Part shown: positions 15,630-24,454 of the stretch, one piece after another
How positions within the stretch are numbered: position 1 is the first letter of the stretch
Layout: every line of letters begins with the position of its first letter
Origin: Lunatimonas salinarum
GTDB lineage: Bacteria > Bacteroidota > Bacteroidia > Cytophagales > Cyclobacteriaceae
Assembly (NCBI RefSeq): GCF_017811155.1
Contig: NZ_JACVCV010000006.1
Span: 62,001 to 126,000 of the forward strand
DNA: 64,000 nucleotides
Reading direction: 5' to 3'
Made by a program: the position numbers and the translations under genes
The notes under the pieces: model-generated
What the model was told of the DNA's origin: nothing
The model's input: the letters and a program-made list of their open reading frames with translations, nothing else
Database searches by the model: none

Positions 15630-16493
15630 TTATTTTTTACGCAAATGGAGGCGATCTTTATTGTCAGATTTCCCTTTCTCCACCAAGTTGATGCGCTGAT
15701 CGGACAGGTACTGTAATAGCCACTCATCATCCAAATAGCTCCCCAAAACCTGCGATGGGAAATCCAGGTCCAGTAAAACCGACTGACTGTCAAATCCCAC
15801 GAGCCAAATTCCAGATACCAGCTCCTGACCGTCCAACTCGACCGTTACGCTACCCCAATCGCCAAATACCAATTGGGCATTATTAAATAGCAGGGTTTTA
15901 TCCCGATTGCCATCCAAGAAGCTATCGATGCCGAAGTTGGATCCAGTCATTTTGGCGAATAGTGCCTCGGCATTTTCTTTTAGGGATTGGTAGGGAGGGG
16001 CAATGCTACGCTGTTCGGTTTCCCGTACGAGAACCAGTTTACCATCATATTCCTCATCATCGTATTCGAGGACGATTTCTGAGTCATCTCTGCGAACGAT
16101 GTACCAGTCATCATCAAGTTCCTCCAAGATGGTGCCCTTTGGGAAATCCAAGTACAATTCATCTCGCGGAGAGTCTCTTTCAATGTACCATCGTCCGAAT
16201 AGAGATTGCTCTCCCAATTTGGCCTCAATCCTCCCGGACTCCTCAAAAAAGAGTAGGATATTTTGGAAGTTTTTGGTGATATCAAATCCGTCTTCTATCA
16301 TCAGGCTGACGCGCCAGGCTTCTCCAGTACTTGGGTTATTCGCTGTCAGGGTATCTGTAGGTTCAGGGGAGCTTGGATCTGTGGTGATCAAATTTTCCAC
16401 CAAAGAAACTTCTGCCGGAACAGGATTCGTATCTTCCGTAAGGCTACATGATGACAACACGGCAATGAGTGGTATCAGGGCATAGTATTTCAT
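15630..16493 (-). CDS. Lipoprotein B with two related beta-rich repeats (paralogue of 17174-17596)
   Basis: The 287-residue product has a lipoprotein signal (LIAVLSSC). Its first domain (about 58-155) aligns well with the shorter lipoprotein at 17174-17596: RVSLMIED against RVIQFIED, then a FxxxGxI strand, a G(R/T)(W/Y) strand, LDFPKGTILEELDDDWYIV against MTFPFNTLLNEFTDDWYFR, and an acidic YDDEEYD/YDDDLD stretch. The C-terminal half (about 195-285) repeats the scheme more distantly (LDLDFPSQVLGSYLDDEWLL), so it is an internal duplication. No known domain is recognised. It is the last gene of the operon, 19 bp after its partner barrel gene. Confidence 0.75.
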   Translation of the reverse strand: MKYYALIPLIAVLSSCSLTEDTNPVPAEVSLVENLITTDPSSPEPTDTLTANNPSTGEAWRVSLMIEDGFDITKNFQNILLFFEESGRIEAKLGEQSLFGRWYIERDSPRDELYLDFPKGTILEELDDDWYIVRRDDSEIVLEYDDEEYDGKLVLVRETEQRSIAPPYQSLKENAEALFAKMTGSNFGIDSFLDGNRDKTLLFNNAQLVFGDWGSVTVELDGQELVSGIWLVGFDSQSVLLDLDFPSQVLGSYLDDEWLLQYLSDQRINLVEKGKSDNKDRLHLRKK

Positions 16494-16512
16494 TTTCAGT
16501 GCGATTTTTTGG

Positions 16513-17130
16513 TTAGAAAAGACGGAATTTCAATCCTATATATCCTGTCAGGCCAGAGATGTCCGATTGATCGAAGTTACGGTAATCCATGTTTCCTACG
16601 ATTCGGTAACCTGCCCCCGCATTGAATGAGACTGCTCTGTGCAGGTTGACTTCTACCAGGGCTGATGGCTCTACTTGGAAGAAATTGGCTTCACCTAGAC
16701 CAGCATCACCAATCTCATTGTCCATTTGTACTTCACCATAACCCAAGTATAAGGGGAAGGTCAAGTGCACTAATTTGGAAGCGTTCCAAGTATATTCTGC
16801 AAATCCTCCCACTGTCCAGTAATCCATGTAGACGTTTGGTGCCGTTTCACTCTGGGGCCTAATGTCATTGAGCGAGGTGCTGAAATAGGCACCCAGGGAG
16901 ATTTGGTCCTTAATGGTGACACCGGTGCGCAGGTTGAAAAGTGCTGCATTTGCTCCATCCAGTTGGGTAAATCCGATCGAAGGAGCGATCAGAACCCTCA
17001 GGTCTTCCGTGTTGATAGGATCCTTTTTTTGGAACAATGTCTGGGGTTCGGTTGTGCTTTGTGCGGCCACCATAAATGTAGTAGTGACCGTCAGCAGAAA
17101 TAGTGCGAAAGCTGCAAGGTGCTTTTTCAT
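16513..17130 (-). CDS. Predicted outer-membrane beta-barrel B (paralogue of 17600-18232)
   Basis: 205 residues with a signal peptide ending MVAAQS. The mature protein is predicted all-beta and shares long blocks with the barrel at 17600-18232: LNDIRPQSE against INDIRPASF, GGFAEYTWNASKLVHLTFPL against GGFIEYTLQASKMVHLTFPL, and VEPSALVEVNLHRAVSFNAGAGYR against VEPGAQIEVNLHRFARLHAGLGYR. It ends on an aromatic residue (FRLF), as many barrels do. It lies between the two lipoprotein genes. Function is unknown; the gene pairing suggests that barrel and lipoprotein work together at the surface. Confidence 0.75.
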   Translation of the reverse strand: MKKHLAAFALFLLTVTTTFMVAAQSTTEPQTLFQKKDPINTEDLRVLIAPSIGFTQLDGANAALFNLRTGVTIKDQISLGAYFSTSLNDIRPQSETAPNVYMDYWTVGGFAEYTWNASKLVHLTFPLYLGYGEVQMDNEIGDAGLGEANFFQVEPSALVEVNLHRAVSFNAGAGYRIVGNMDYRNFDQSDISGLTGYIGLKFRLF

Positions 17131-17173
17131 AATATGGATAGTTTATAAGTTGGTTTAGAAGCATTTTTAGGTA

Positions 17174-17596
17174 TTAGAATCCGAAGACAAGGCGGTCTAG
17201 ATCATCATCGTAGTCGTCTTCAAAAGTAATCCGGTCATTCGTTTCTCCACGAAAATACCAGTCGTCGGTAAATTCATTTAGCAGCGTATTGAAAGGAAAG
17301 GTCATAGCTAGTTCGGTTTCACCATCGTCTCGGAACACCCGGTAGGTTCCAGCGATTTCCATGCTTTCCCGGCTTGCTGTCACCGTGCCATCGGCGGCAA
17401 ATCGGAACACAAATCCAGCATACCTGGAAGTTTTGTCCTCGTTGTCTTCAATAAATTGGATCACCCGTAGGCCGGAGGCGATGGTCACGCGATCGGTAAG
17501 GGAAGCGACGCTGGTATTGGTCGGGCCGGAGGTATTGTCATCCAAGTTACAGGAAGCTAGCCCGATAAGGAGCAGTATCGACGTTAGTTTTCTCAT
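17174..17596 (-). CDS. Lipoprotein A, single domain (partner of barrel A)
   Basis: 140 residues with a lipoprotein signal (LLIGLASC, then NLDD). The mature part is one beta-rich domain homologous to the first domain of the lipoprotein at 15630-16493 (FIED, MTFPFNTLLNEFTDDWYFRG, DDYDDDLDRLVF). The acidic C-terminus could bind cations. The gene starts 3 bp after the stop of barrel A and is followed after 43 bp by barrel B. Confidence 0.75.
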   Translation of the reverse strand: MRKLTSILLLIGLASCNLDDNTSGPTNTSVASLTDRVTIASGLRVIQFIEDNEDKTSRYAGFVFRFAADGTVTASRESMEIAGTYRVFRDDGETELAMTFPFNTLLNEFTDDWYFRGETNDRITFEDDYDDDLDRLVFGF

Positions 17597-17599
17597 CGG

Positions 17600-18232
17600 T
17601 TAGGGTGTTTTTAGTTGGTTGAAGTTGAATACGCCCATCTTCAGGCCAATCTGAAAGGTTAGGGCATTGCCGGCATCTGGCACTCCCGGATAATCTTGAA
17701 TTGATCCGGTCATCATTCGGTATCCCAATCCCGCATGAAGCCGCGCAAAGCGGTGCAAGTTTACCTCAATCTGTGCACCAGGTTCTACAAAGAGGGTTTT
17801 GGTCTCCTCGTAGTCAAAGTCTCTTCCTTCTTCATCTACCTCCAGCTCCATCATGCCAAAGGCAAGCGGGAAGGTCAGGTGGACCATTTTAGACGCTTGT
17901 AGGGTATATTCTATAAAGCCTCCTGCCTGGTATGAATCCATATGCGCCCGAGGAGGCAATATGTTTTCAAAGGAGGCTGGACGGATATCGTTGATCATTT
18001 GTCCGTAAAAGCCTCCGAAGCTGAGTTTGTCTCCGAATGTCACCCCTCCCCGAAAGAGAAAATATCCTGTATTTTCTCCTGCAATCTGGGTCATCTGGAA
18101 ACCGGGGTCTACAAATACACCTAGGTTGGAGAAGGAGACCTTGCCGTTGAAGAGCGTCTCAGGAGCTTCCTGCGCGCTGAGGTTGGTCAGTGAAAGTCCG
18201 ATAAATGCGAAGATCAATACGATGTTTTTCAT
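17600..18232 (-). CDS. Predicted outer-membrane beta-barrel A, first gene of the paired operon
   Basis: The ATG at 18232 gives 210 residues with a signal peptide ending TNLSAQ; the much longer upstream frame has no coding look. The mature protein is all-beta and is the clear paralogue of barrel B, with the shared blocks listed there. The order on the minus strand is barrel A, lipoprotein A, barrel B, lipoprotein B, with gaps of 3, 43 and 19 bp, so the set is one operon produced by duplication of a two-gene unit. Confidence 0.75.
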   Translation of the reverse strand: MKNIVLIFAFIGLSLTNLSAQEAPETLFNGKVSFSNLGVFVDPGFQMTQIAGENTGYFLFRGGVTFGDKLSFGGFYGQMINDIRPASFENILPPRAHMDSYQAGGFIEYTLQASKMVHLTFPLAFGMMELEVDEEGRDFDYEETKTLFVEPGAQIEVNLHRFARLHAGLGYRMMTGSIQDYPGVPDAGNALTFQIGLKMGVFNFNQLKTP

Positions 18233-18671
18233 CTGTTTATAATTTGTCTTTAAGCGGTCAGATGGAATCTCGCACGTATTACAATCGTTCCTCCGTGTGT
18301 CGCTTGCGTCGTGCTCGATTTCATGTGTATATAATTGGTTTGTTTTGCTCTCATTACGCTGCCGGTAAATCAAAGGGTTGCCTCGGTATGGAAAAAGTAT
18401 TGAAAAAAACTCCCGGTGTTTATGCTGACTGTAACTAACGGGCAGAGGCAGGCTTGATAACAATCGCTGCTGAACCACTCCTCCCTACATGGTGACATAG
18501 GTAAAAAAGAAGTTGGTTCCATAGGGCATCTTAGTGTAGTTTACGGCTTAAGAGAAGGCTTCAGATGCAAAGCACGCATGGAGATTTGTATTTCGAAGAA
18601 AGAAAGCGCATCTTTAGGCTGATCGATTAGTCCTTAGATTAACAAACCCAAAATCCATCTTTTTCTAGCCC
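18233..18671. other. Divergent intergenic region
   Basis: About 440 bp separate the minus-strand barrel operon from the plus-strand ThuA cluster and should contain both promoters. On the plus strand TAGTTTAC near 18535 is a poor match to TAnnTTTG. No riboswitch-like structure or small gene was recognised. Confidence 0.4.
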
Positions 18672-21600
18672 ATGATAACCAAAAAGTACCCTGCCTTTCT
18701 TGATAGGCGGCCAAGAAACGGAGTTCTTATAGCCGCATGTTTATTGATTGCCGTTTTCTGCGCCTGTGCTGCTCCTGCCGGTTACGGATACCCACCGGAG
18801 GAGCCTGATACCACTCCCCGCCGGGCCGAGCTTCTGTTTCTAGGACATCCCAGTGAACATCACCATTCAGGGCTTTATGCTCCTTGGCTTGCCACGGCCT
18901 TATTCAGTCAGGGTGTCAACCTTACCTATACCGAGAGGGTGGAAGACCTGACACAGGAAAACCTGAACAAATACGACGCACTGCTGATCTATGCCAACCA
19001 CGAGGTGCTCCCAAAGGCCCAAGAGGATGCGCTGAAGGCATTTTTGGCAAGCGGAAAAGGCCTTATCCCACTCCACTCCGCTACCGGATGCTTCAAAAAT
19101 TCAGATTGGTACATTGAAACCATCGGAGGACAGTTTGCCTCTCACGGAGAGGGCGAATTTTCCGCCACCATCGTAAATCCATCCCACCCCGTAATGAAAG
19201 GCCTAAAACCGTTTGTTACCTGGGACGAAACTTATGTGCATCAGCGCATCAACCCGGACATGGAGCTACTCATGGTGAGGGAAGAGAACGGCAAAAAAGA
19301 ACCATACACCTGGGTTCGTAAAATAGGTAAAGGCAGGGTGTTCTATACTGCCTTTGGGCATGACGAACGAACCTGGAAGCAACAGGGCTTTTTGGACCTA
19401 ATGGCGAATGGCGTGAAGTGGGCAATGGGAGATGAAGTGATTGCGCTCGTAGATGCCTTGGATATTCCTCAGGTGTCCATATACGACGAGCCGATCTCTG
19501 ACTTTACCAAACGATACGAGGTGCCCCGCATTCAGCCGGCCTTGGAACCCGAAGAATCTCAGAAGCTGATCCAAAAACCAGTAGACTTTGAAATTTCCCT
19601 TTTTGCCACCGAGCCAGATATCCTGAACCCCATAGCCTTGGCCTGGGATGAACGGGGCCGTCTTTGGGTGGTGGAATCGGTAGATTATCCCAACACTTTC
19701 AAAGAGACAGATGGTGCTGCTAACGACCGCATCAAAATCTGTGAGGACACTAACGGGGACGGGCGTGCCGACAAGTTTACCGTGTTTGCCGACGGCCTCA
19801 ATATCCCCACCAGCATGGTTTTTGCCAATGGCGGGGTAGTCGTCTCCATGGCCCCTGATTTTGTTTTTCTGAAAGACACAGATGGGGACGATGTGGCGGA
19901 TGTGCGTGAAGTAATCATGACCGGCTGGGGTAAAAACGATACCCATGCGGGACCTTCCAATCTTAAGTACGGTTTTGACAATAAAATCTGGGGAGTTACG
20001 GGCTATTCGGGCTTTAACGGTACCGTCAACGGTAAGCGTATGACGTTTCCTCAAGGGCTCTATCGTCTTAATCCGGATGGCTCAGACTTTGAATACCTGG
20101 CCAGTTCCAGTAACAATACTTGGGGACTTGGATTTACCGAAGATCATAATGTGTTTATCTCCACGGCCAATAATACCCATGCGGCTTACTATTCCATTCC
20201 CGCCAAATACCTTCAGCGAACGCTGCCGGCGCCGGGGGAAAACGACGTGAAGCCTCCTTTCCAGATTCAGCCCATACAAAAAATAGACGGCCATTACGAC
20301 GCCCATGCCATGACGCCTAATTTACGACAAGTGGATGTGGTAGGTGGATATACTTCGGCTGCCGGTATCAATTTCTATACGGCCCGGGCCTTTCCCAAAG
20401 AATACTGGAACCGTGTGGCCTTTGTCAACGAGCCAACGATTCGATTGACCCACAATGCCATCATCGAGCCGCTAGGTGCCGGCTTTCAGGAAAAAGATGG
20501 CTGGAACCTGCTTGCGAGTTCCGATGAATGGTTTGGCCCAGTCCATGCAGAGGTAGGCCCTGATGGTGCGGTTTGGATTGCCGACTGGTACAATTTTATC
20601 ATACAGCACAATGTATTTGTGGAGCGGCAGGCACCTTCCCGGATGGTATTGCCCTTTGAGGATCAACCGCATGGGCAGGGAAATGCCTTTCAAAGCGAAC
20701 TTAGAGATACGAACCATGGACGAATCTATCGAGTGGTCTACAAGAATGCCGCGGACTACAAGCCGATGAGCCTTTCCAAGTCTGATACAAAAGGATTGGT
20801 GGCGGCACTTTCACATACCAATTTATTTTGGAGAATGACAGCCCAACGTCTGTTGGTCGAGTCTAAAAACAAGGCTGTAGCGCCTGAACTAATAGCTCTG
20901 GTGGGGGATCGAAATGTCGATGAAATTGGACTAAATGGAGCCGCATTACATGCCATTTGGACCCTTCACGGGTTAGGGATGCTTGACGGGAATAATGCCC
21001 AGGCCGTTGCGGCTGTTTCAGAAGCGCTAAAGCACCCCGCCCCGGGAGTTAGAAAGGCAGCCATGGCCGCGTTGCCGCGAACCCAAGCTACAGTTAATGC
21101 ATTTGAAAACGCCGGTGTATTCCGCGATCCAGATCTGAATGTCCGTATGCATGCGTTCCTCGAGTTGGCCGATTTGCCATCAACACCTTCAGTGGGGCGA
21201 TTGCTTCTACAAGCCGCACAGGACGATACCCACGCTCAAGACGACTGGTTGGTGCGTGCCCTATTTGCCGCAGCTTCCGCACACGGAACATCTTTTTCCG
21301 AAGCGGCAAAAGGGAAAGCTACCGGTGGATTGGCTGCCCGGCTGCTGGCTGGTGTAACGTCCGAACGGTACGAAATTGGAAGACGAAGCTATCTAAACCA
21401 CTCACCCGCCGTATCCGGAAAGGAAATACGAGTGAGTGCTACAGTATCAGATCGTCGGGATGAAAAAATATCAGGGGTTATTCTAGCTCACGGAAACGGA
21501 CAACATGGCTACGCACTTTATGTGCAGGACGGCACCTTGGTGTGGGAGATTTCTCAAAACGGCAAAAAGACAAAAGTCACATCAGGCAGTAAGCCCTTGC

Positions 21601-21827
21601 CCTCCAGTTTTGTGGTGAATGCTACACTGGACTCCAAAGGAAGGGCAGCACTGTACCTGGACGAACAGCTGCTCGGAGAATCAACCGGTTTACGTCTATT
21701 TAACCAAGATTTGCATCCAAGTGTCCGTTCTGGACGTGACCTAGGCGGTACGGACAATATCGGGCAATACGAAAAAGATTTCCCATTTGAAGGCAATATT
21801 CCACAATTGACACTTGAATTAAATTAA
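18672..21827 (+). CDS. ThuA / PVC-type dehydrogenase-like / HEAT / LamG-like multidomain exported protein
   Basis: 1051 residues. A hydrophobic N-terminus (LIAACLLIAVFCACAAP) directs export; a Cys could be lipidated but the lipobox is not canonical. Domains: ThuA-like (about 50-255), with GHPSEHHHSG and IPLHSATGCF; a domain like the N-terminal part of the putative membrane-bound dehydrogenases of planctomycetes (about 300-690), a propeller with NPIALAWDERGRLWVVE and two Ca-binding-like loops DTNGDGRADKF and DTDGDDVAD; HEAT-like helical repeats (about 695-890); and a LamG-like C-terminal sandwich. The c-type cytochrome domain (CxxCH) often found at the end of such proteins is absent. A cupredoxin gene starts 7 bp later and could replace it as electron acceptor; that is inference. 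Likely role: extracytoplasmic sugar oxidation or binding. Confidence 0.75.
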   Translation: MITKKYPAFLDRRPRNGVLIAACLLIAVFCACAAPAGYGYPPEEPDTTPRRAELLFLGHPSEHHHSGLYAPWLATALFSQGVNLTYTERVEDLTQENLNKYDALLIYANHEVLPKAQEDALKAFLASGKGLIPLHSATGCFKNSDWYIETIGGQFASHGEGEFSATIVNPSHPVMKGLKPFVTWDETYVHQRINPDMELLMVREENGKKEPYTWVRKIGKGRVFYTAFGHDERTWKQQGFLDLMANGVKWAMGDEVIALVDALDIPQVSIYDEPISDFTKRYEVPRIQPALEPEESQKLIQKPVDFEISLFATEPDILNPIALAWDERGRLWVVESVDYPNTFKETDGAANDRIKICEDTNGDGRADKFTVFADGLNIPTSMVFANGGVVVSMAPDFVFLKDTDGDDVADVREVIMTGWGKNDTHAGPSNLKYGFDNKIWGVTGYSGFNGTVNGKRMTFPQGLYRLNPDGSDFEYLASSSNNTWGLGFTEDHNVFISTANNTHAAYYSIPAKYLQRTLPAPGENDVKPPFQIQPIQKIDGHYDAHAMTPNLRQVDVVGGYTSAAGINFYTARAFPKEYWNRVAFVNEPTIRLTHNAIIEPLGAGFQEKDGWNLLASSDEWFGPVHAEVGPDGAVWIADWYNFIIQHNVFVERQAPSRMVLPFEDQPHGQGNAFQSELRDTNHGRIYRVVYKNAADYKPMSLSKSDTKGLVAALSHTNLFWRMTAQRLLVESKNKAVAPELIALVGDRNVDEIGLNGAALHAIWTLHGLGMLDGNNAQAVAAVSEALKHPAPGVRKAAMAALPRTQATVNAFENAGVFRDPDLNVRMHAFLELADLPSTPSVGRLLLQAAQDDTHAQDDWLVRALFAAASAHGTSFSEAAKGKATGGLAARLLAGVTSERYEIGRRSYLNHSPAVSGKEIRVSATVSDRRDEKISGVILAHGNGQHGYALYVQDGTLVWEISQNGKKTKVTSGSKPLPSSFVVNATLDSKGRAALYLDEQLLGESTGLRLFNQDLHPSVRSGRDLGGTDNIGQYEKDFPFEGNIPQLTLELN

Positions 21828-21834
21828 CCTGTTT

Positions 21835-22419
21835 ATGTATCTGATTTCATGGAAAGGCCTATTGGCATTAATGGTTTCCTCGATTTCCCTTGGTTGGACC
21901 GATATGGTCAGCAAGCGTTTTGGGTCCTCTACTCCTCCGGGAGAAGAGATTACATCATGTGCCGTCGAGTTCGCCACTATTCCGAACCGCTATGGGAGAA
22001 TTCCGAAGAGCATCGATTTTCAGCCCCCTCAGCAGGACGCCACCACCATCTGGTTGGAGGTAGTTCCCGAACAGATGAAATTTGACCTGGATACCTTTGC
22101 GGTGAAGGCAGGAAAAAAAATCATCCTGGAGCTGGACAATCGGGATGGTATGCAACATAATCTACTGATCTTGAGGCCCAATAGCCTACAGAAAGTGGGT
22201 GAGGCAGCGGATGCCATGCTTCGGGATCCAAAGGCTTCGGAAAAGCATTACGTTCCCGAAATGCCGGAAGTATTGTTTGCGACCGAGATGTTGGCACCCA
22301 ATGAAGTATATACCCTGAAATTCACGGCGCCATCCCAACCCGGCTACTATCCCTTTGTATGTACATTTCCAGGACATTGGCGGATGATGAACGGGATAAT
22401 GGTGGTAGAAAAACCTTAA
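21835..22419 (+). CDS. Plastocyanin/azurin-type cupredoxin
   Basis: 194 residues: an N-terminal hydrophobic segment (about 5-20), a linker, then a type-1 copper domain from about residue 78. Copper ligands are visible: His108 in DGMQHNLLIL, and Cys176, His181 and Met184 or Met185 in the C-terminal loop FVCTFPGHWRMM. The protein should shuttle electrons in the periplasm or at the membrane. It sits between the ThuA/dehydrogenase fusion (7 bp) and the second ThuA gene (22 bp), which suggests it serves that oxidation system. Confidence 0.88.
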   Translation: MYLISWKGLLALMVSSISLGWTDMVSKRFGSSTPPGEEITSCAVEFATIPNRYGRIPKSIDFQPPQQDATTIWLEVVPEQMKFDLDTFAVKAGKKIILELDNRDGMQHNLLILRPNSLQKVGEAADAMLRDPKASEKHYVPEMPEVLFATEMLAPNEVYTLKFTAPSQPGYYPFVCTFPGHWRMMNGIMVVEKP

Positions 22420-22441
22420 TAAACCCTAAAACACGATAAAG

Positions 22442-23203
22442 ATGAACATCATACCCATTGAAATAACCCCTCATTTGCGCTGGAATCGTTTGTTGATCCC
22501 CGGACTTATGTTTTTGCTGCTAGTATGGGGAGCGGTAGTTGCGCAGGTAAAGGCCGATCCTCCCAAAAAGGCCATTCGCGTCTTGATGGTTGGAGGAGGG
22601 GCCTCCCACGATTTTGACCGCTGGTACAAAGGCAGTGACGTTGCCACCCTGTCGGACAAAGACTTTGCCGATGTTACCTATACCGACAAAACAGATGAAG
22701 TGCTTTCTTACCTGGATAAGATCGACGTGCTTTACCTGACCAATAATCAGCCCTTTAAGGATGCAAAAACCCGGGAAGCCATCATGAAGTTTGCCGAAAG
22801 CGGCAAAGGACTGGTGCTGGGGCATGCCGCGCTCTGGTACAACTGGGCCGACTGGCCGGAATATAACCTAAAGCTCGTTAGTGGTGGATCCCGAGGGCAC
22901 GATAAATATGGTCCATTTGACGTAACGGCGGTCAATAAAAAACATCCCGTAATGAAAGGCGTACCTGCCAAATTTACGCTAAAGGATGAACTGTATTACC
23001 ACAAGGTAGACCCGAATGGGGCCGGAATAGAAATTTTGGCCACTGCCAAAAACGAAAAGCCGGAGGAATATCCTTCCGTATTTGTGGTAAAGCACCCCCA
23101 TGCCCGCATTGTGGGTATTGCACTGGGCCACGATGGGGAATCTCATGATCTGAAAGCCTATCAGCAACTGCTAAAGAACGCAATCCGCTGGGCTGCAAAA
23201 TAA
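22442..23203 (+). CDS. ThuA-like domain protein, exported
   Basis: 253 residues with an N-terminal hydrophobic segment (LLIPGLMFLLLVWGAVVAQV). The single ThuA-like domain has the class-I amidotransferase-like fold without the nucleophilic Cys: VLMVGGGASHDFDRWY, GKGLVLGHAALWYNW and IVGIALGHDGESHDL. ThuA proteins occur in sugar utilisation (named after trehalose utilisation in rhizobia); the exact reaction is not settled. It is the third gene of the cluster, 32 bp before the oxidoreductase gene. Confidence 0.85.
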   Translation: MNIIPIEITPHLRWNRLLIPGLMFLLLVWGAVVAQVKADPPKKAIRVLMVGGGASHDFDRWYKGSDVATLSDKDFADVTYTDKTDEVLSYLDKIDVLYLTNNQPFKDAKTREAIMKFAESGKGLVLGHAALWYNWADWPEYNLKLVSGGSRGHDKYGPFDVTAVNKKHPVMKGVPAKFTLKDELYYHKVDPNGAGIEILATAKNEKPEEYPSVFVVKHPHARIVGIALGHDGESHDLKAYQQLLKNAIRWAAK

Positions 23204-23235
23204 TCGAACGACAAACCAAAAATCAACAAGTTAAC

Positions 23236-24354
23236 ATGAGCGACAAAAAAATAACCGTAGTCATCGTAGGAATGGGTTTTGGAAAGGAATTTATCCCTAT
23301 ATACCAAAGCCACCCCAATATCAAGGAAGTGGGTATTTGTACGCGTAACCAACAGACGCTCGATGAGCTTGCCACCCGCTTTAACCTGAACAGAGATTTG
23401 TGCTTCACTGATTTTGAAGATGTGCCCAAGCGCGATGATGTGGATGCGATACACATTGTAACCCCCGTGCCGGAGCATGCGAAGATGACTTTGGCCTCCC
23501 TTAATGCGGATAAGCACACTGCCTGTACGATCCCGATGGCAATGACCGTGGAGGATTGTAAGGCCATTGTGGAGGCCAAGAAGCGCGTCAACAAGGTATA
23601 TATGATGATGGAGACCGCCCTTTATACGCGGGAGTTTCTCTATGGCCTAAACTTGGCAGAAACAGGCAAGTTGGGCAAAATACAGTTTGTGCGCGGATCA
23701 CATATTCAGGATATGAGTATGGAAGGCTGGGCAGAATACTGGAAGGGTTTCCCGCCCATGCTGAATGGTACCCATGCGATTTCTCCCCTGCTTAGGATCA
23801 ACAACACCAAGGCAGAGACGGTAGTTTGCCACGGTTCCGGACGTCTTTCCGAGGATTTGGCCAAGCGTTATGGTTCTCCGTTTGCCGTAGAAACGGCCAC
23901 ATTTACCCTCAAGAATTCCGACGTAGTGGCAGAAGCTACCCGTTCGCTGTTTGATGTGGTGCGGCAGTACAGAGAGTCTTATGACGTGTACGGAACAAAG
24001 ATGTCTTTCGAATGGGAGCAGCTTGCCGATGAACACCATGTGATATTCCCGGGAGGAGAAGATGCAGAGCGCATCGAGGTGCCTGATACGGACGAGCTGT
24101 TGATCGAACCGATCAAGCATTTTACCAAGCGCGAAAAGATTGATGATCCCAACCACGTGTCTTTCTTGCAGGGTGCAGGTCATGGAGGTTCTCATCCACA
24201 CCTGGTGCAGGAGTTTGTGGCAGCGATTATAGAGGGAAGGGATTCCGCAGTGGATGCTGCCCTGGCGGCAAACTATACCTGCGCGGGAATCTGTGCCCAT
24301 GAATCGGCCATGAATGGGGGTAAGCGCATCACCATTCCTGATTTTGAGGATTAA
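23236..24354 (+). CDS. Gfo/Idh/MocA-family oxidoreductase lacking the EKP motif
   Basis: 372 residues with no signal peptide, so probably cytoplasmic. The N-terminal Rossmann region has VVIVGMGFGKEFIP and DAIHIVTPVPEHAK. The family's EKP motif, whose Lys packs against the nicotinamide, is replaced by CTIPMAMTVEDC. The C-terminal alpha/beta domain contains GTHAISPLLR with the His often used in catalysis. Likely role is NAD(P)-dependent oxidation or reduction of a sugar or inositol-like compound, or a chemistry altered by loss of the Lys. It is the fourth gene of the ThuA cluster. Confidence 0.85.
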   Translation: MSDKKITVVIVGMGFGKEFIPIYQSHPNIKEVGICTRNQQTLDELATRFNLNRDLCFTDFEDVPKRDDVDAIHIVTPVPEHAKMTLASLNADKHTACTIPMAMTVEDCKAIVEAKKRVNKVYMMMETALYTREFLYGLNLAETGKLGKIQFVRGSHIQDMSMEGWAEYWKGFPPMLNGTHAISPLLRINNTKAETVVCHGSGRLSEDLAKRYGSPFAVETATFTLKNSDVVAEATRSLFDVVRQYRESYDVYGTKMSFEWEQLADEHHVIFPGGEDAERIEVPDTDELLIEPIKHFTKREKIDDPNHVSFLQGAGHGGSHPHLVQEFVAAIIEGRDSAVDAALAANYTCAGICAHESAMNGGKRITIPDFED

Positions 24355-24378
24355 TTTACCCTGCATTGGGTTTAATTT

Positions 24379-24408
24379 ACGGGTATCGAACTTGGTACCC
24401 GTAGTTTT
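24379..24408 (+). terminator. Hairpin between the oxidoreductase and GH43 genes
   Basis: ACGGGTA (24379-24385) pairs with TACCCGT (24396-24402), followed by AGTTTTCG. A second small hairpin (GCCC/GGGC) follows at about 24410-24424. The T-run is short, so it may attenuate rather than stop transcription before the GH43 gene. Confidence 0.45.
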
Positions 24409-24454
24409 CGCCCTTCGTAGGGGCAAAAAAGGGAAGCGATAACCAACTCCTCAT

